Shown here: positions 1 to 7,304 of the stretch, one piece after another
How positions within the stretch are numbered: the stretch's first letter is position 1
Layout: each line of letters opens with the position of its first letter
DNA from: Bacteroidota bacterium
Lineage (GTDB): Bacteria; Bacteroidota; Bacteroidia; 2-12-FULL-35-15
Length of the DNA stretch: 36,729 bases
Direction of reading: 5' to 3'
Assembly (NCBI GenBank): GCA_021323165.1
Contig: JAJTCJ010000044.1
Coordinates: 1 to 36,729, forward strand
Made by a program: the position numbers and the translations under genes
The notes under the pieces: generated by a model
What the model was told of the DNA's origin: nothing
Databases searched by the model: none
Seen by the model: the letters and a program-made list of their open reading frames with translations, nothing else

Positions 1-581
1 GGCTCTGCATTTGTATTGAAACCAAAATTGCGTGCTATCAACTGATAGAAAGTTTCTTCCCAATTGTTATTATTTAGCTTAAGTGAATTTAGAATGACTG
101 CAGATTTTCTTTCCAGACGTTCTAACAACATCTTATCAATTGTACTGTGAAGAGTTAGCGATGGGACTGAAGAGATTTGTTTTACGCAAGGAATCCAATC
201 TGAAGTATTTTTAAAACTGAGATAATTATCATGAAGTTTTTGATCGATCCTCTTATTTATCTCAATTGTGGGGATTTCTTCTCCATTTGACCGGCAGAGC
301 TTTTCATCTGCTTTATACACCACATGAAGAATAATGTTATCGTACGCTTTATCGAATTGATGCTTATGTTTTCTCCAGTCGCTTGTATTAATATGAACTT
401 CAACATTTCCTGCCCAGAGGGTTTTCCCTATGCGTATTCTGGCATTGAAAAAATCGGGTCCTGAATCGTGGTTATGATCTCCGGCCTTTATAATTTCGAC
501 TTCTTCCCCAAAAGTTGTTACCAGATCTGTTTGCTCAAACAACTTAAATTTCCATATATGATGTAAAAACTCTTCTGTCAT
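1..581 (-). CDS. DUF2851 family protein, partial (N-terminal 193 codons)
   Basis: The reading frame opens with ATG at 581 and stays open to the left edge, so the C-terminus is outside the window. The product begins MTEEFLHHIWKFKLF and continues through AGDHNHDSGPDFFNARIRIG and LWAGNVEVHINTSDWRKHKH. I recognise this as the start of the DUF2851 family, common in Bacteroidota. Its function is unknown; the conserved H/D/E-rich opening has the look of a nuclease or hydrolase fold, but that is only an impression. There is no signal peptide, so it is probably cytoplasmic. A TAnnTTTG element sits only four bases before the ATG, and the terminator of the preceding gene lies just upstream, so it probably has its own promoter. 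Confidence 0.8.
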   Translation of the reverse strand, partial: MTEEFLHHIWKFKLFEQTDLVTTFGEEVEIIKAGDHNHDSGPDFFNARIRIGKTLWAGNVEVHINTSDWRKHKHQFDKAYDNIILHVVYKADEKLCRSNGEEIPTIEINKRIDQKLHDNYLSFKNTSDWIPCVKQISSVPSLTLHSTIDKMLLERLERKSAVILNSLKLNNNNWEETFYQLIARNFGFNTNAE

Positions 582-585
582 TCGG

Positions 586-593
586 CAAAAGTA
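586..593 (-). promoter_or_regulatory. Bacteroidota -7 promoter element before DUF2851 gene
   Basis: On the minus strand the sequence reads TACTTTTG, a match to TAnnTTTG, followed by CCGA and then the ATG. Transcription starting 5-7 bases downstream would give an mRNA with almost no leader. I see no convincing TTTG -33 element at the usual 19-23 base spacing, which limits confidence. Confidence 0.4.
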
Positions 594-657
594 AATGGAA
601 AAATATTTTTTAATAATTCAATTTCTTCTAATTCTAATCAGTCGGAAGTGATAAAAA

Positions 658-675
658 AAAGCCCTTTCGGGCTTT
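658..675 (-). terminator. Rho-independent terminator of the 73-residue gene
   Basis: AAAGCCC and GGGCTTT form a 7-bp stem with a four-base loop. On the minus strand it is followed by a T run. The stem overlaps the stop codon of the small gene at 674. Confidence 0.8.
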
Positions 676-895
676 ATTTACTTTGTCTGTATTTATTGAA
701 CCTTTCCGGATTCTCTAATGAAGTGATCTTTTCAATCCTGCATTTTGAAACCGAATAATACATTTCGTAATACTGATCGTTTAATGCGTATAAGGACACA
801 TCGTAATCATTTAACTCAATTGCTCCAATAAATTTACCTTCTCCCCACAGAATATCTGCTTTTTCGTTTATCGGGAGTACATTCACATTCGTCAT
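674..895 (-). CDS. Hypothetical protein, 73 residues
   Basis: A small gene whose product I do not recognise. It begins MTNVNVLPINEKADILWGEG and is rich in tyrosine and acidic residues, with a central segment AIELNDYDVSLYALNDQYYE that looks like alternating beta strands. There is no signal peptide, membrane segment or cysteine pattern (one Cys only), so a small cytoplasmic protein is likely. The case for a real gene is the terminator fused to its stop codon and the lack of any competing frame; the coding character is plausible. No neighbour is close enough to suggest an operon partner. Confidence 0.6.
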   Translation of the reverse strand: MTNVNVLPINEKADILWGEGKFIGAIELNDYDVSLYALNDQYYEMYYSVSKCRIEKITSLENPERFNKYRQSK

Positions 896-994
896 AATTT
901 TCTAATCATTAAATTTCGATGTAAAATTACAACTGATAAAGATCCTCAGGATTAATATTCGTTCAAAGGACTTTTATTTCCGCTATAGAGTTGG

Positions 995-1405
995 TTATGC
1001 AGGTTGGCTGAGGCTTTTTCTGAATGAACCGATAACGCGTCTTATTATATCTACAGTATCTTCAAATAAGATTGGTTTTTCAATACAATCTTTTGCACCT
1101 AATGTCTTCACCTTAATTTTGTCTGCAATATTACTTGTAGTAGAATAAACTATTATGGGAATTTGATTGAAAGTATTAATTGATCTTATCTTTGTCAGGA
1201 ATTCAATTCCATTCATACGGGGCATATTAATATCCAAGAAAATCAGATCCGGCTTAACTACCTGCAGCTTCTCGAAGGCATATACGCCATCCTTTGCTAT
1301 TGATAATAAAATTGACCGGTCTACAACTTTTAATGCATTATTAAAAATGTACTGGTCGTCCGGGTCGTCATCGACTAATAAGATGGAGTGTATCATATTA
1401 TACAA
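995..1405 (-). CDS. Stand-alone response regulator receiver (CheY/Rcp1-like)
   Basis: This 136-residue protein is a single REC domain with no output domain. Visible landmarks are the acidic cluster ILLVDDDPDD (D12-D14), the phospho-acceptor in FLDINMP (D58), the switch serine/threonine in IVYSTTS (about S88-T90) and the conserved lysine in CIEKP (K110). The DDDPDD opening and the length fit the Rcp1-like receivers that pair with hybrid or phytochrome-type kinases in Bacteroidota. No kinase is in the window, so the partner is unknown. It probably acts by phosphorylation-dependent protein binding in the cytoplasm. Its 105-bp upstream region shows no clear promoter match. Confidence 0.9.
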   Translation of the reverse strand: MYNMIHSILLVDDDPDDQYIFNNALKVVDRSILLSIAKDGVYAFEKLQVVKPDLIFLDINMPRMNGIEFLTKIRSINTFNQIPIIVYSTTSNIADKIKVKTLGAKDCIEKPILFEDTVDIIRRVIGSFRKSLSQPA

Positions 1406-1510
1406 AATTGATATATGTAAAATTAAATCACTAAAAGACTTTTTTAAAAGGATTTAGTCAATAGAGGAAAATTCTAAGCTAAGAAGTTAGAAATAAATGC
1501 TGAAAAGGAT

Positions 1511-1858
1511 TTAAATACCGCCAGGATAAAAATCATATGTAAGTACAAATTCGAAATCCACGTTCTTTAATTCTACAACTTTAAAGATCAGCTCCGTACA
1601 TTTACGCGGAATCCCGTATACAGCGCCCCCACCGTGATAGAAGAATATGCTATTAGCTTCCAGTTTAGGAAACGCGTTCGAATTGTTGAATGGTAAAGTA
1701 TATCCTGTTGAAGCATTTAAAAAATTAATTTCCAGCTCAATACTTTCAAAACCTTTATATCCCTTACTGAATGTAGCATTGGAGATGCGTATAGTGCTTT
1801 TATTTAATATAGGTACAACCGCAATCTTATGTAGATTAGAAAATTTTTGTATTGGCAT
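1511..1858 (-). CDS. Hypothetical protein, 115 residues
   Basis: I do not recognise this product. It has no signal peptide or membrane segment. The sequence alternates short beta-like stretches (KIAVVPILN, SIELEINFLN, LIFKVVELK, DFEFVLTYDF), suggesting a small beta-sandwich or barrel. It ends DFYPGGI. It is divergent from the Crp/Fnr-family gene, with 173 bp between the two starts. That region carries the FNR-type palindrome, so the two genes might share regulation, but the palindrome lies about 120 bases upstream of this start. A TAAATTTG element at 1931-1938 on the minus strand could be its -7 box. Confidence 0.6.
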   Translation of the reverse strand: MPIQKFSNLHKIAVVPILNKSTIRISNATFSKGYKGFESIELEINFLNASTGYTLPFNNSNAFPKLEANSIFFYHGGGAVYGIPRKCTELIFKVVELKNVDFEFVLTYDFYPGGI

Positions 1859-1979
1859 ATTTTTTAAAAGTGTAAGATTAAGATGAAGCTCCGGGAGCGA
1901 ATCTTAATTCTACCGGCAGGAAAATATCTTCAAATTTAGTCAGGTACTGTCTAAGTTCCTTTGAGCCAAATCAAACATT

Positions 1980-1999
1980 AACTTGATTAATATCAAGTT
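1980..1999. promoter_or_regulatory. FNR/Crp-type operator palindrome
   Basis: Two perfect 8-base arms, AACTTGAT and ATCAAGTT, flank the spacer TAAT. The core is exactly TTGAT-N4-ATCAA, the classic FNR-box consensus. It lies 33 bases before the ATG of the Crp/Fnr-family regulator at 2032, so autoregulation is the simplest reading. If transcription starts near 2031-2033 from the TATTTTTG element at 2020, the palindrome centre would sit at about -42, the class II activator position. Binding is inferred. Confidence 0.65.
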
Positions 2000-2019
2000 T
2001 TTAAAAGCAATATTAATTT

Positions 2020-2027
2020 TATTTTTG
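2020..2027 (+). promoter_or_regulatory. Possible -7 element before the Crp/Fnr gene
   Basis: TATTTTTG matches TAnnTTTG and ends four bases before the ATG at 2032, implying a leaderless or nearly leaderless mRNA. No TTTG is visible at -33, which would be compatible with activator dependence through the palindrome at 1980-1999. The region is very AT-rich, so a chance match is possible. Confidence 0.4.
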
Positions 2028-2031
2028 AACC

Positions 2032-2733
2032 ATGGCAACTCCTAATAACCATCCATTAGAAAAATATCATTTAAGAAGTGATACTGTCATATCCGGTTTA
2101 CCTAAAGCCGATATTATTTTCTTAGAATCCAAAATGGTTAAAAATCATTTTAAAAAAGGCAAGACAGTCTTTAGTGAAGGTTCTTATCCTTCCGGAATTT
2201 TTTATCTCATAAACGGCAGAATAAAAAAATATAAATCAGGGCATAATGGAAAGGAACAAATAATTTGCGTTTGTACAACCGGAGAAATATTTGGCTATCC
2301 TGCAGTCCTTAGTGATGAACCATTCCCTGATTCAGCTGTAGCGCTTGAAGATTCCATTATCGCATTTATTCCAAAAGATGATTTTCTGAAATTACTCGCT
2401 GAATCAAAAGTGTTGGCTTCTAAACTTTTAAAGAATCTGAGCCATCGATTTGGTGTACTGGAAAATATAATAGTGGCTTTTGCACATAAAACAGTGAGAG
2501 AGCGCCTTGCGTTGAGCTTATTGATATTAATCGAAAAATTTAAAGATAAGGACCATAAAAAAACTGATATTATTTTATCCCGCGATGATCTTGCAAACTT
2601 CGTAGGAACTGCGGTTGAAACCCTTGTCAGACTTCTGAGAGAATTCAAAGATGAAGGACTTATTGAAACTGAAGGAAAAAAGATCCGAGTGATCAACATT
2701 AAAAAAATGCTTCAGATAGCAAATGTGTATTAA
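2032..2733 (+). CDS. Crp/Fnr family transcriptional regulator
   Basis: The 233-residue product has an N-terminal cyclic-nucleotide-binding-type beta barrel (about 20-130, with FKKGKTVFSEGSYPSGIFYL and GEIFGYPAVLSDEPF), a long dimer helix, and a C-terminal winged helix (about 150-225). The recognition helix reads GTAVETLVRLL, keeping the Glu and Arg of the FNR-type E-x-x-S-R pattern but with Val in place of Ser. Only two cysteines are present (ICVC, mid-barrel) and none at the N-terminus, so an FNR-type iron-sulfur cluster is not expected; the ligand is unknown. The FNR-like palindrome upstream suggests autoregulation. The start at 2032 is the first ATG; the next candidate, M34, would cut into the barrel. 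Confidence 0.9.
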   Translation: MATPNNHPLEKYHLRSDTVISGLPKADIIFLESKMVKNHFKKGKTVFSEGSYPSGIFYLINGRIKKYKSGHNGKEQIICVCTTGEIFGYPAVLSDEPFPDSAVALEDSIIAFIPKDDFLKLLAESKVLASKLLKNLSHRFGVLENIIVAFAHKTVRERLALSLLILIEKFKDKDHKKTDIILSRDDLANFVGTAVETLVRLLREFKDEGLIETEGKKIRVINIKKMLQIANVY

Positions 2734-2764
2734 AAAACGGGATGATAATTTCATCCCGTTTTTT
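2732..2764. terminator. Bidirectional terminator between convergent genes
   Basis: AAAAAACGGGATGA pairs with TCATCCCGTTTTTT around a five-base loop. A/T runs on both sides let it work for the regulator (plus strand, stop at 2733) and for the lipoprotein (minus strand, stop at 2769). Confidence 0.9.
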
Positions 2765-2768
2765 TTAT

Positions 2769-3197
2769 TTAGACTTTTTCAAAGTTTAGATAATCAATAC
2801 TGCCGTCTCCTCCGCTGACATGTTTCATCTGCATAGAATCAGCACTACCGCTTACAATTACCCAATCTTCATTTAATTCATTGAAAGGAGCTGTATCGAA
2901 ATTGATCACAAATTTAGATTTACTGTCATCTCCTCCTTTTGACCATGTACCTCTGACCACTTTCCCGTCCTTAGTTGCCGTAACGGTACCATTTGTATTG
3001 AACTCGAATACGTAACCTGTGAAATGATCCGTTTCATTTTTACCATCCTCTTCGAATTTGGTCACTTTCCATTTTCCGTTATTTACATAATTAGTAGCAA
3101 CGGTTGCAGCAATTTCTTCTTGTTTTTCTTTGCTGCAGGAATATAAACTTGCTGAAGAGATTGCAAGCACAGCTATAAATATTTTGATCGGTCTCAT
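2769..3197 (-). CDS. Lipocalin-like lipoprotein, 142 residues
   Basis: The product starts MRPIKIFIAVLAISS and has a lipobox ending LYSC (Cys21), so it should be lipid-anchored. The mature part contains NNGKWKVTKFEEDGK, GYVFEFNTNGTVTAT and GKVVRGTWS, a pattern of strands typical of the small Bacteroidota lipocalin-like lipoproteins (the DUF4923/lipocalin_4 type). Function is unknown; such proteins may bind small hydrophobic ligands. A -7 element (TAACTTTG) lies 30 bases upstream of the start and a shared terminator follows the stop, so it is a monocistronic unit. The family call is from pattern only. Confidence 0.75.
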   Translation of the reverse strand: MRPIKIFIAVLAISSASLYSCSKEKQEEIAATVATNYVNNGKWKVTKFEEDGKNETDHFTGYVFEFNTNGTVTATKDGKVVRGTWSKGGDDSKSKFVINFDTAPFNELNEDWVIVSGSADSMQMKHVSGGDGSIDYLNFEKV

Positions 3198-3226
3198 CTT
3201 ACTATCTTTTTAATTGGTTAACAACA

Positions 3227-3234
3227 CAAAGTTA
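3227..3234 (-). promoter_or_regulatory. -7 promoter element of the lipoprotein gene
   Basis: The minus strand reads TAACTTTG, a full match to TAnnTTTG, giving a leader of roughly 24 bases before the ATG at 3197. A -33 TTTG is not evident at normal spacing. Confidence 0.45.
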
Positions 3235-3316
3235 GAGCAAGATGAAGCGCAGAGCTGCTGTTTTTCGGCAGGAATCTATAAACCCCTGTTAAAACAAGGA
3301 TTAATTATATCAATAA

Positions 3317-3341
3317 AAAAGCTTCGTAAAACGAAGCTTTT
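3317..3341 (-). terminator. Terminator of the purM-prfA-pyrF-TPR operon
   Basis: AAAAGCTTCGT pairs perfectly with ACGAAGCTTTT around an AAA loop, just past the stop at 3345 on the minus strand, with an A/T-rich flank (TTTTTTATTG downstream). Confidence 0.85.
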
Positions 3342-3344
3342 CAA

Positions 3345-3998
3345 TTATCCAGGAAGACGGGAAATGTGTTTATCCATTTGCTGGATCTGCTTTACAATCT
3401 CTTCAGATTTAGGCTTAAGTGCTTTTGCCTTTCTATAATATTCCTTTCCCACCTTATTTTGCTTACGCTGAATCTCAATGGATGAAAGCTGTAAATAACA
3501 TGCAGCCAGACTTTCCTTATCCGGAATTCCAACCTTAACTGCTGCTATTAAATTCAGGCGGGCTTCTTTCATTTCACCTTTTTTAAGCTGAATGAATGCA
3601 AGCTGCATTAAATTAGTGCCCTGCATATCACCAACAATCTTTGATTTCGTATTCAAACTTTTACGAATATTCTTTTCTGCAGTCTGAAGATCGTCTGTTG
3701 CAAGTGACAAGTTGCTTTGGATCATATAATATGCCGCGCGGATAGGTTTGAATAACAATCTCGGGAATCGGATCATCTTAATGTATTTCATTGCAAGCTC
3801 CGGATCGCCTTCCGTAACTGCCTCCTGAACCAAACGCATGGTTCCCATCATAAAATAAAGTAGCAAGGAAATAGCAGCGGCAATATATAACAGCCAGGCT
3901 GTTATAGCATCGTCATAAATATGAGAAAGTATTCCTAATCCGATCAGAACAACAATAATCGGCAAACGATAAATGATATAAAAACGTAAAAATTTCAT
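3345..3998 (-). CDS. Membrane-anchored TPR protein, 217 residues
   Basis: Two N-terminal hydrophobic segments (about 8-28, LPIIVVLIGLGIL; and about 32-52, AWLLYIAAAISLLLYFMMG) anchor the protein. The remaining helical region contains TPR-like pairs, for example GDPELAMKYIKMI, DDLQTAEKNIRKSL, GEMKEARLNLIAAV and NKVGKEYYRKAKALKP. It probably offers a scaffold at the inner membrane; no enzymatic motif is visible. It starts six bases after the pyrF stop and is followed by a terminator, so it is the last gene of the housekeeping operon. Its link to nucleotide synthesis or translation is unknown. Confidence 0.8.
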   Translation of the reverse strand: MKFLRFYIIYRLPIIVVLIGLGILSHIYDDAITAWLLYIAAAISLLLYFMMGTMRLVQEAVTEGDPELAMKYIKMIRFPRLLFKPIRAAYYMIQSNLSLATDDLQTAEKNIRKSLNTKSKIVGDMQGTNLMQLAFIQLKKGEMKEARLNLIAAVKVGIPDKESLAACYLQLSSIEIQRKQNKVGKEYYRKAKALKPKSEEIVKQIQQMDKHISRLPG

Positions 3999-4004
3999 AT
4001 TTTT

Positions 4005-4850
4005 TTATTTGATATTAGTAGATAAATATTCAGCCATTTCTATTTGAAGCTTCAATGCTTCTTCACGTGCTTTTAAAGCGAAATCCTCACCATTTCCGGC
4101 ATAGATGATTCCTCTGGAAGAATTCACAAGCAGACCACATTCTTTATTCATTCCGTATTTTACCACTTCTTCCAAACTTCCACCCTGAGCTCCTACTCCC
4201 GGTACAAGTAAAAAATGATTCGGAACGATCCTTCTTATTTCTGTAAACATTTCAGCTTTAGTAGCTCCAACAACATACATCATGTTATCAGAATTACCCC
4301 AATCCAAAGATGTTTCCAAAACATACTCATAAGTTTTTCTTACTCTTCCTCCGCGGACAACTGAAATCATTCCATTTGTCTGGAAATCAGATGCGCCTCT
4401 ATTGGAAGTAAGAGCTAAAAGTATTACCCATTTATTTTTATATTCAAGAAAAGGGCTCACACTATCTTCACCCATGTAAGGAGCGACAGTTATTGAATCG
4501 AAATCCATTTTTTCTAAAAATGCTTTTGCATACATTTTAGAAGTATTTCCAATATCACCACGTTTAGCATCAGCAATTGTAAACTGATCAGGATATCTTT
4601 CATTAATGTAATTAATGGTCTTCTCAAGACTTATCCAGCCCTTTACTCCTTCGGTCTCATAAAAAGCCATGTTTGGTTTATAAGAAACACAAAGATCGTG
4701 AGTGGCGTCAATGATCTGCTTATTGAATTCAAAAACGGGATCTTCTTCCTTCAATAAATGAGGAGGTATTTTTGTAAGGTCAGTATCGAGACCGATACAC
4801 AAAAAACTTTTTTTCCGTTTTATATTTTCAAATAATTGTTGTCTTGTCAT
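4005..4850 (-). CDS. pyrF: Orotidine 5'-phosphate decarboxylase (type 2 family)
   Basis: The enzyme converts OMP to UMP, the last step of pyrimidine synthesis, in the cytoplasm. The 281-residue length fits the longer type 2 family. The catalytic D-x-K-x-x-D motif is clear in [13 protein letters not shown] (D94, K96, D99). Other family segments are [10 protein letters not shown] near the start, [10 protein letters not shown] (about 57-65), [12 protein letters not shown], and the phosphate-binding end [12 protein letters not shown] and [10 protein letters not shown]. It lies 62 bp downstream of prfA, the gap being filled by a repeat-like hairpin, and six bases upstream of the TPR gene. No regulatory signal of its own is seen. 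Confidence 0.95.
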   Translation of the reverse strand: MTRQQLFENIKRKKSFLCIGLDTDLTKIPPHLLKEEDPVFEFNKQIIDATHDLCVSYKPNMAFYETEGVKGWISLEKTINYINERYPDQFTIADAKRGDIGNTSKMYAKAFLEKMDFDSITVAPYMGEDSVSPFLEYKNKWVILLALTSNRGASDFQTNGMISVVRGGRVRKTYEYVLETSLDWGNSDNMMYVVGATKAEMFTEIRRIVPNHFLLVPGVGAQGGSLEEVVKYGMNKECGLLVNSSRGIIYAGNGEDFALKAREEALKLQIEMAEYLSTNIK

Positions 4851-4852
4851 TT

Positions 4853-4884
4853 AATCCCCCTACACCCCCTTTTTAGAGGGGGAA
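4853..4884. repeat. C/G-rich palindromic intergenic repeat between prfA and pyrF
   Basis: AATCCCCCTACACCCCC is followed by a T run and AGAGGGGGAA, forming a CCCCCT/AGGGGG hairpin in an otherwise AT-rich operon gap. From memory, sequences of this type (AATCCCCCT...CCCCTTT...AGGGGGAA) are scattered between genes in many Bacteroidota. Its presence inside an operon could alter mRNA stability or partial termination. Confidence 0.55.
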
Positions 4885-4912
4885 TTGATTCTGCTAATAT
4901 TATAATTCGAAA

Positions 4913-6004
4913 TCAGACAGTTAATCCGCCTTCTTTTAATCGTTCTGAATTTTCAGCCAACTGCAAAGCATCGATCATATTCTGAATCTTACCGTCCATA
5001 AAATCAGTGAGGTTGTATAAGGTCAGATTGATGCGGTGATCTGTGATTCTGTTTTGAGGATAATTATAAGTTCTGATCTTCTCAGAACGATCACCGGTTG
5101 CAACTATGGTTTTTCTTCTCTTTGAAATTGCATCAAGATGTTTCTGCATTTCGATATCATAGATCTTAGTACGAAGCATCTGCATTGCTAATTCACGATT
5201 ACCCAACTGAGATCTATCTTGCTGACACACGACAACAATTCCTGTAGGCTTATGGGTTAACTGAACCTTGGTTTCAACTTTATTCACGTTCTGTCCACCT
5301 GCACCGCCTGAACGGGAAGTCTGCATTTCAATATCTCCTGGATTCAAAACAACATCCACCTCATCAGCTTCAGGCATTACAAGTACAGTAGCAGCTGATG
5401 TATGAACACGACCCATTGTTTCGGTTAATGGAACACGCTGCACACGATGAACTCCCGCTTCAAATTTCAACATCCCGTAAGCTCCATCAGAATTAATATT
5501 TATGATCACTTCTTTGTATCCGCCCATTGTTCCATCATTAGAATCGACCACTTCGTATTTCAATCCTTTTTCTTCAAAGTATCTTGTGTACATCCGAAAA
5601 AGATCTCCTGCAAAAATACTTGCCTCATCTCCACCCGTTCCTGCACGAATTTCCATTACTGCATTTCTTGCATCTTCAGGGTCCTTTGGTACTAACATCT
5701 GACGAATATCATTTTCCATCTGCTCTTTTTTAGGAAGCAGCTCGTCCATGTCCATTTTTGCCATTTCACGCATCTCCTCATCTTTCTCGTTAGCAAGAAC
5801 AGATTTATTAAATTCTATATTTTCAACCACGTTTTTATATTCGTGGTATGCATTTACAACATTGGTGAGTTCTTTATATTCTTTATTGAATTTTTTAAAC
5901 TCTTTCATATCGCCAATAACTTTTGGATCAGAAAGTTTTTGTTCAACTTCTTCCCAACGTCTTTTAATGGCAGCTAATAACAAGTTCAGGATGACCCAAC
6001 ACAC
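4913..6004 (-). CDS. prfA: Peptide chain release factor 1
   Basis: RF1 reads UAA and UAG stop codons and triggers peptide release on the ribosome. The catalytic GGQ loop is in [18 protein letters not shown] (GGQ 236-238), the stop-codon-reading P-x-T motif is PLT in [15 protein letters not shown] (192-194), and the PCRF domain is intact ([22 protein letters not shown]). The length of 363 is normal. The start is odd: no ATG is available in frame. The GTG at 6004 gives a start of [17 protein letters not shown], a few residues longer than usual; a TTG seven codons further in is an alternative. The first codons overlap a repeat-like sequence (5979-5995). It follows purM by 18 bp. Confidence 0.93.
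   Translation of the reverse strand: MCWVILNLLLAAIKRRWEEVEQKLSDPKVIGDMKEFKKFNKEYKELTNVVNAYHEYKNVVENIEFNKSVLANEKDEEMREMAKMDMDELLPKKEQMENDIRQMLVPKDPEDARNAVMEIRAGTGGDEASIFAGDLFRMYTRYFEEKGLKYEVVDSNDGTMGGYKEVIININSDGAYGMLKFEAGVHRVQRVPLTETMGRVHTSAATVLVMPEADEVDVVLNPGDIEMQTSRSGGAGGQNVNKVETKVQLTHKPTGIVVVCQQDRSQLGNRELAMQMLRTKIYDIEMQKHLDAISKRRKTIVATGDRSEKIRTYNYPQNRITDHRINLTLYNLTDFMDGKIQNMIDALQLAENSERLKEGGLTV
5979..5995 (-). repeat. Half of a dispersed palindromic repeat fused to the prfA start
   Basis: On the minus strand this reads GTCATCCTGAACTTGTT. I recall this string as the left half of a common Bacteroidota intergenic palindrome whose right half is TTCAGGAT. Here only the left half is present, and it runs straight into the conserved RF1 coding sequence. 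The identification is from memory and needs a genome search. Confidence 0.5.
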
Positions 6005-6022
6005 AGAATCAGTTTAAAAATG

Positions 6023-7195
6023 CTAATATTCGAATGTTCCGAATTCAGAAGTGATAGTCAGCTTGTTTTTATCCGAATCCTCTACACGTCCAACTATTTG
6101 AGCATCCACATTAAATGATCGTGAAATGGCTATGAGATCTTCAGCGATCTTTTCAGGAACATATAATTCCATTCTATGTCCCATATTAAACACTTTATAC
6201 ATCTCCTTCCATTCTGTTCCGCTTTGTTCCTGAATCAGTTTAAATAAAGGAGGGATAGGAAATAAATTATCTTTAATTACATGTACCTTTTCCACAAAAT
6301 GCATCACTTTGGTTTGTGCTCCACCGCTGCAGTGAACCATTCCATGAATTTCAGAATGATATTTGTCCAGAATTTTTTTGATAACAGGAGCATATGTTCT
6401 TGTAGGGGAAAGAACAAGTTTTCCTGCAGTCACTTCTTCAGTTCCAATATTGATCTTTTGGGTCAGGTTAATTTTTCCGCTATAAATAAGCTTTTCGGGA
6501 ACAGCGGCATCAAAACTCTCCGGAAATTTTTTTGCAAGCTTCTTTTCAAAAACATCATGGCGTGCTGAAGTTAAGCCATTGCTCCCCATTCCTCCGTTGT
6601 ATTCCGTTTCATATGTTGCTTTTCCTGAAGAAGAAAGTCCAACAATAACATCTCCTCCTTTTATATTACTGTTATCAATTACATCGGAACGTTTCATGCG
6701 GCACACAACTGTGGAATCTACTATAAGTGTCCGGACAAGATCGCCTACATCAGCTGTTTCACCACCGGTTGAGTATATTCCAATACCATAACTGCGCAGC
6801 TGCTCAAGTATCTCTTCTGTTCCATTGATCACTCCTGAGATCACCTCAGCAGGGATAAGATTTTTATTACGGCCAATTGTAGATGAAAGAAGAATATTAT
6901 CAACGGCACCAACACACAGAAGATCATCTGTATTCATAATTATAGCATCCTGAGCTATTCCTTGCCATACAGAAAGATCACCCGTTTCTTTCCAATACAT
7001 ATATGCAAGTGAAGACTTTGTACCGGCTCCATCAGCATGCATAACAATGCAATAGTTCTCATCTCCGGTAAGATGATCAGGAACTATTTTACAGAAAGCT
7101 TTAGGAAATAGTCCTTTATCAATTTTGGAAATAGCAGCGTGTACATCTTCTTTGGAAGCGGAAACACCGCGTTGATTGTATCTATTGTCACTCAT
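6023..7195 (-). CDS. purM: Phosphoribosylformylglycinamidine cyclo-ligase (AIR synthetase)
   Basis: PurM closes the imidazole ring of purines, turning FGAM plus ATP into AIR, in the cytoplasm. The 390-residue product has family landmarks in order: RYNQRGVSASKEDVHAAI (N-terminus), MHADGAGTKSSLAY (Gly-rich, ATP/Mg), AQDAIIMNTDDLLCVGA, YSTGGETADVGDLVRT, GGDVIVGLSSSGKATYETEYN and the C-terminal MVHCSGGAQTKV and FNMGHRMELYV. This divergent, slightly long form is typical of Bacteroidota. It is the first gene of the purM-prfA-pyrF-TPR operon. It starts about 50 bp after the terminator of the upstream OmpA gene, with a short TTAAT/GTTATT-rich stretch between. Confidence 0.95.
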   Translation of the reverse strand: MSDNRYNQRGVSASKEDVHAAISKIDKGLFPKAFCKIVPDHLTGDENYCIVMHADGAGTKSSLAYMYWKETGDLSVWQGIAQDAIIMNTDDLLCVGAVDNILLSSTIGRNKNLIPAEVISGVINGTEEILEQLRSYGIGIYSTGGETADVGDLVRTLIVDSTVVCRMKRSDVIDNSNIKGGDVIVGLSSSGKATYETEYNGGMGSNGLTSARHDVFEKKLAKKFPESFDAAVPEKLIYSGKINLTQKINIGTEEVTAGKLVLSPTRTYAPVIKKILDKYHSEIHGMVHCSGGAQTKVMHFVEKVHVIKDNLFPIPPLFKLIQEQSGTEWKEMYKVFNMGHRMELYVPEKIAEDLIAISRSFNVDAQIVGRVEDSDKNKLTITSEFGTFEY

Positions 7196-7246
7196 AAGAG
7201 TTAATGGTTAATAGTTATTGGTTAAATGGGAGAAACCTGCAAAAAA

Positions 7247-7274
7247 AAACATCCCGGCAAATGTCGGGATGTTT
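7247..7274 (-). terminator. Terminator of the OmpA-family gene
   Basis: ACATCCCG pairs with CGGGATGT, extended by a wobble and one more pair, followed on the minus strand by a run of nine T. It separates the OmpA gene from the purM operon. Confidence 0.85.
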
Positions 7275-7304
7275 TTGATTGATTCTTTGGTAAGAAATGA
7301 GTTT

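Noticed and set aside
2032-2733. Calling the Crp/Fnr regulator FNR itself
   Set aside because: No N-terminal cysteine set for an iron-sulfur cluster; the only cysteines are the ICVC pair in the barrel.
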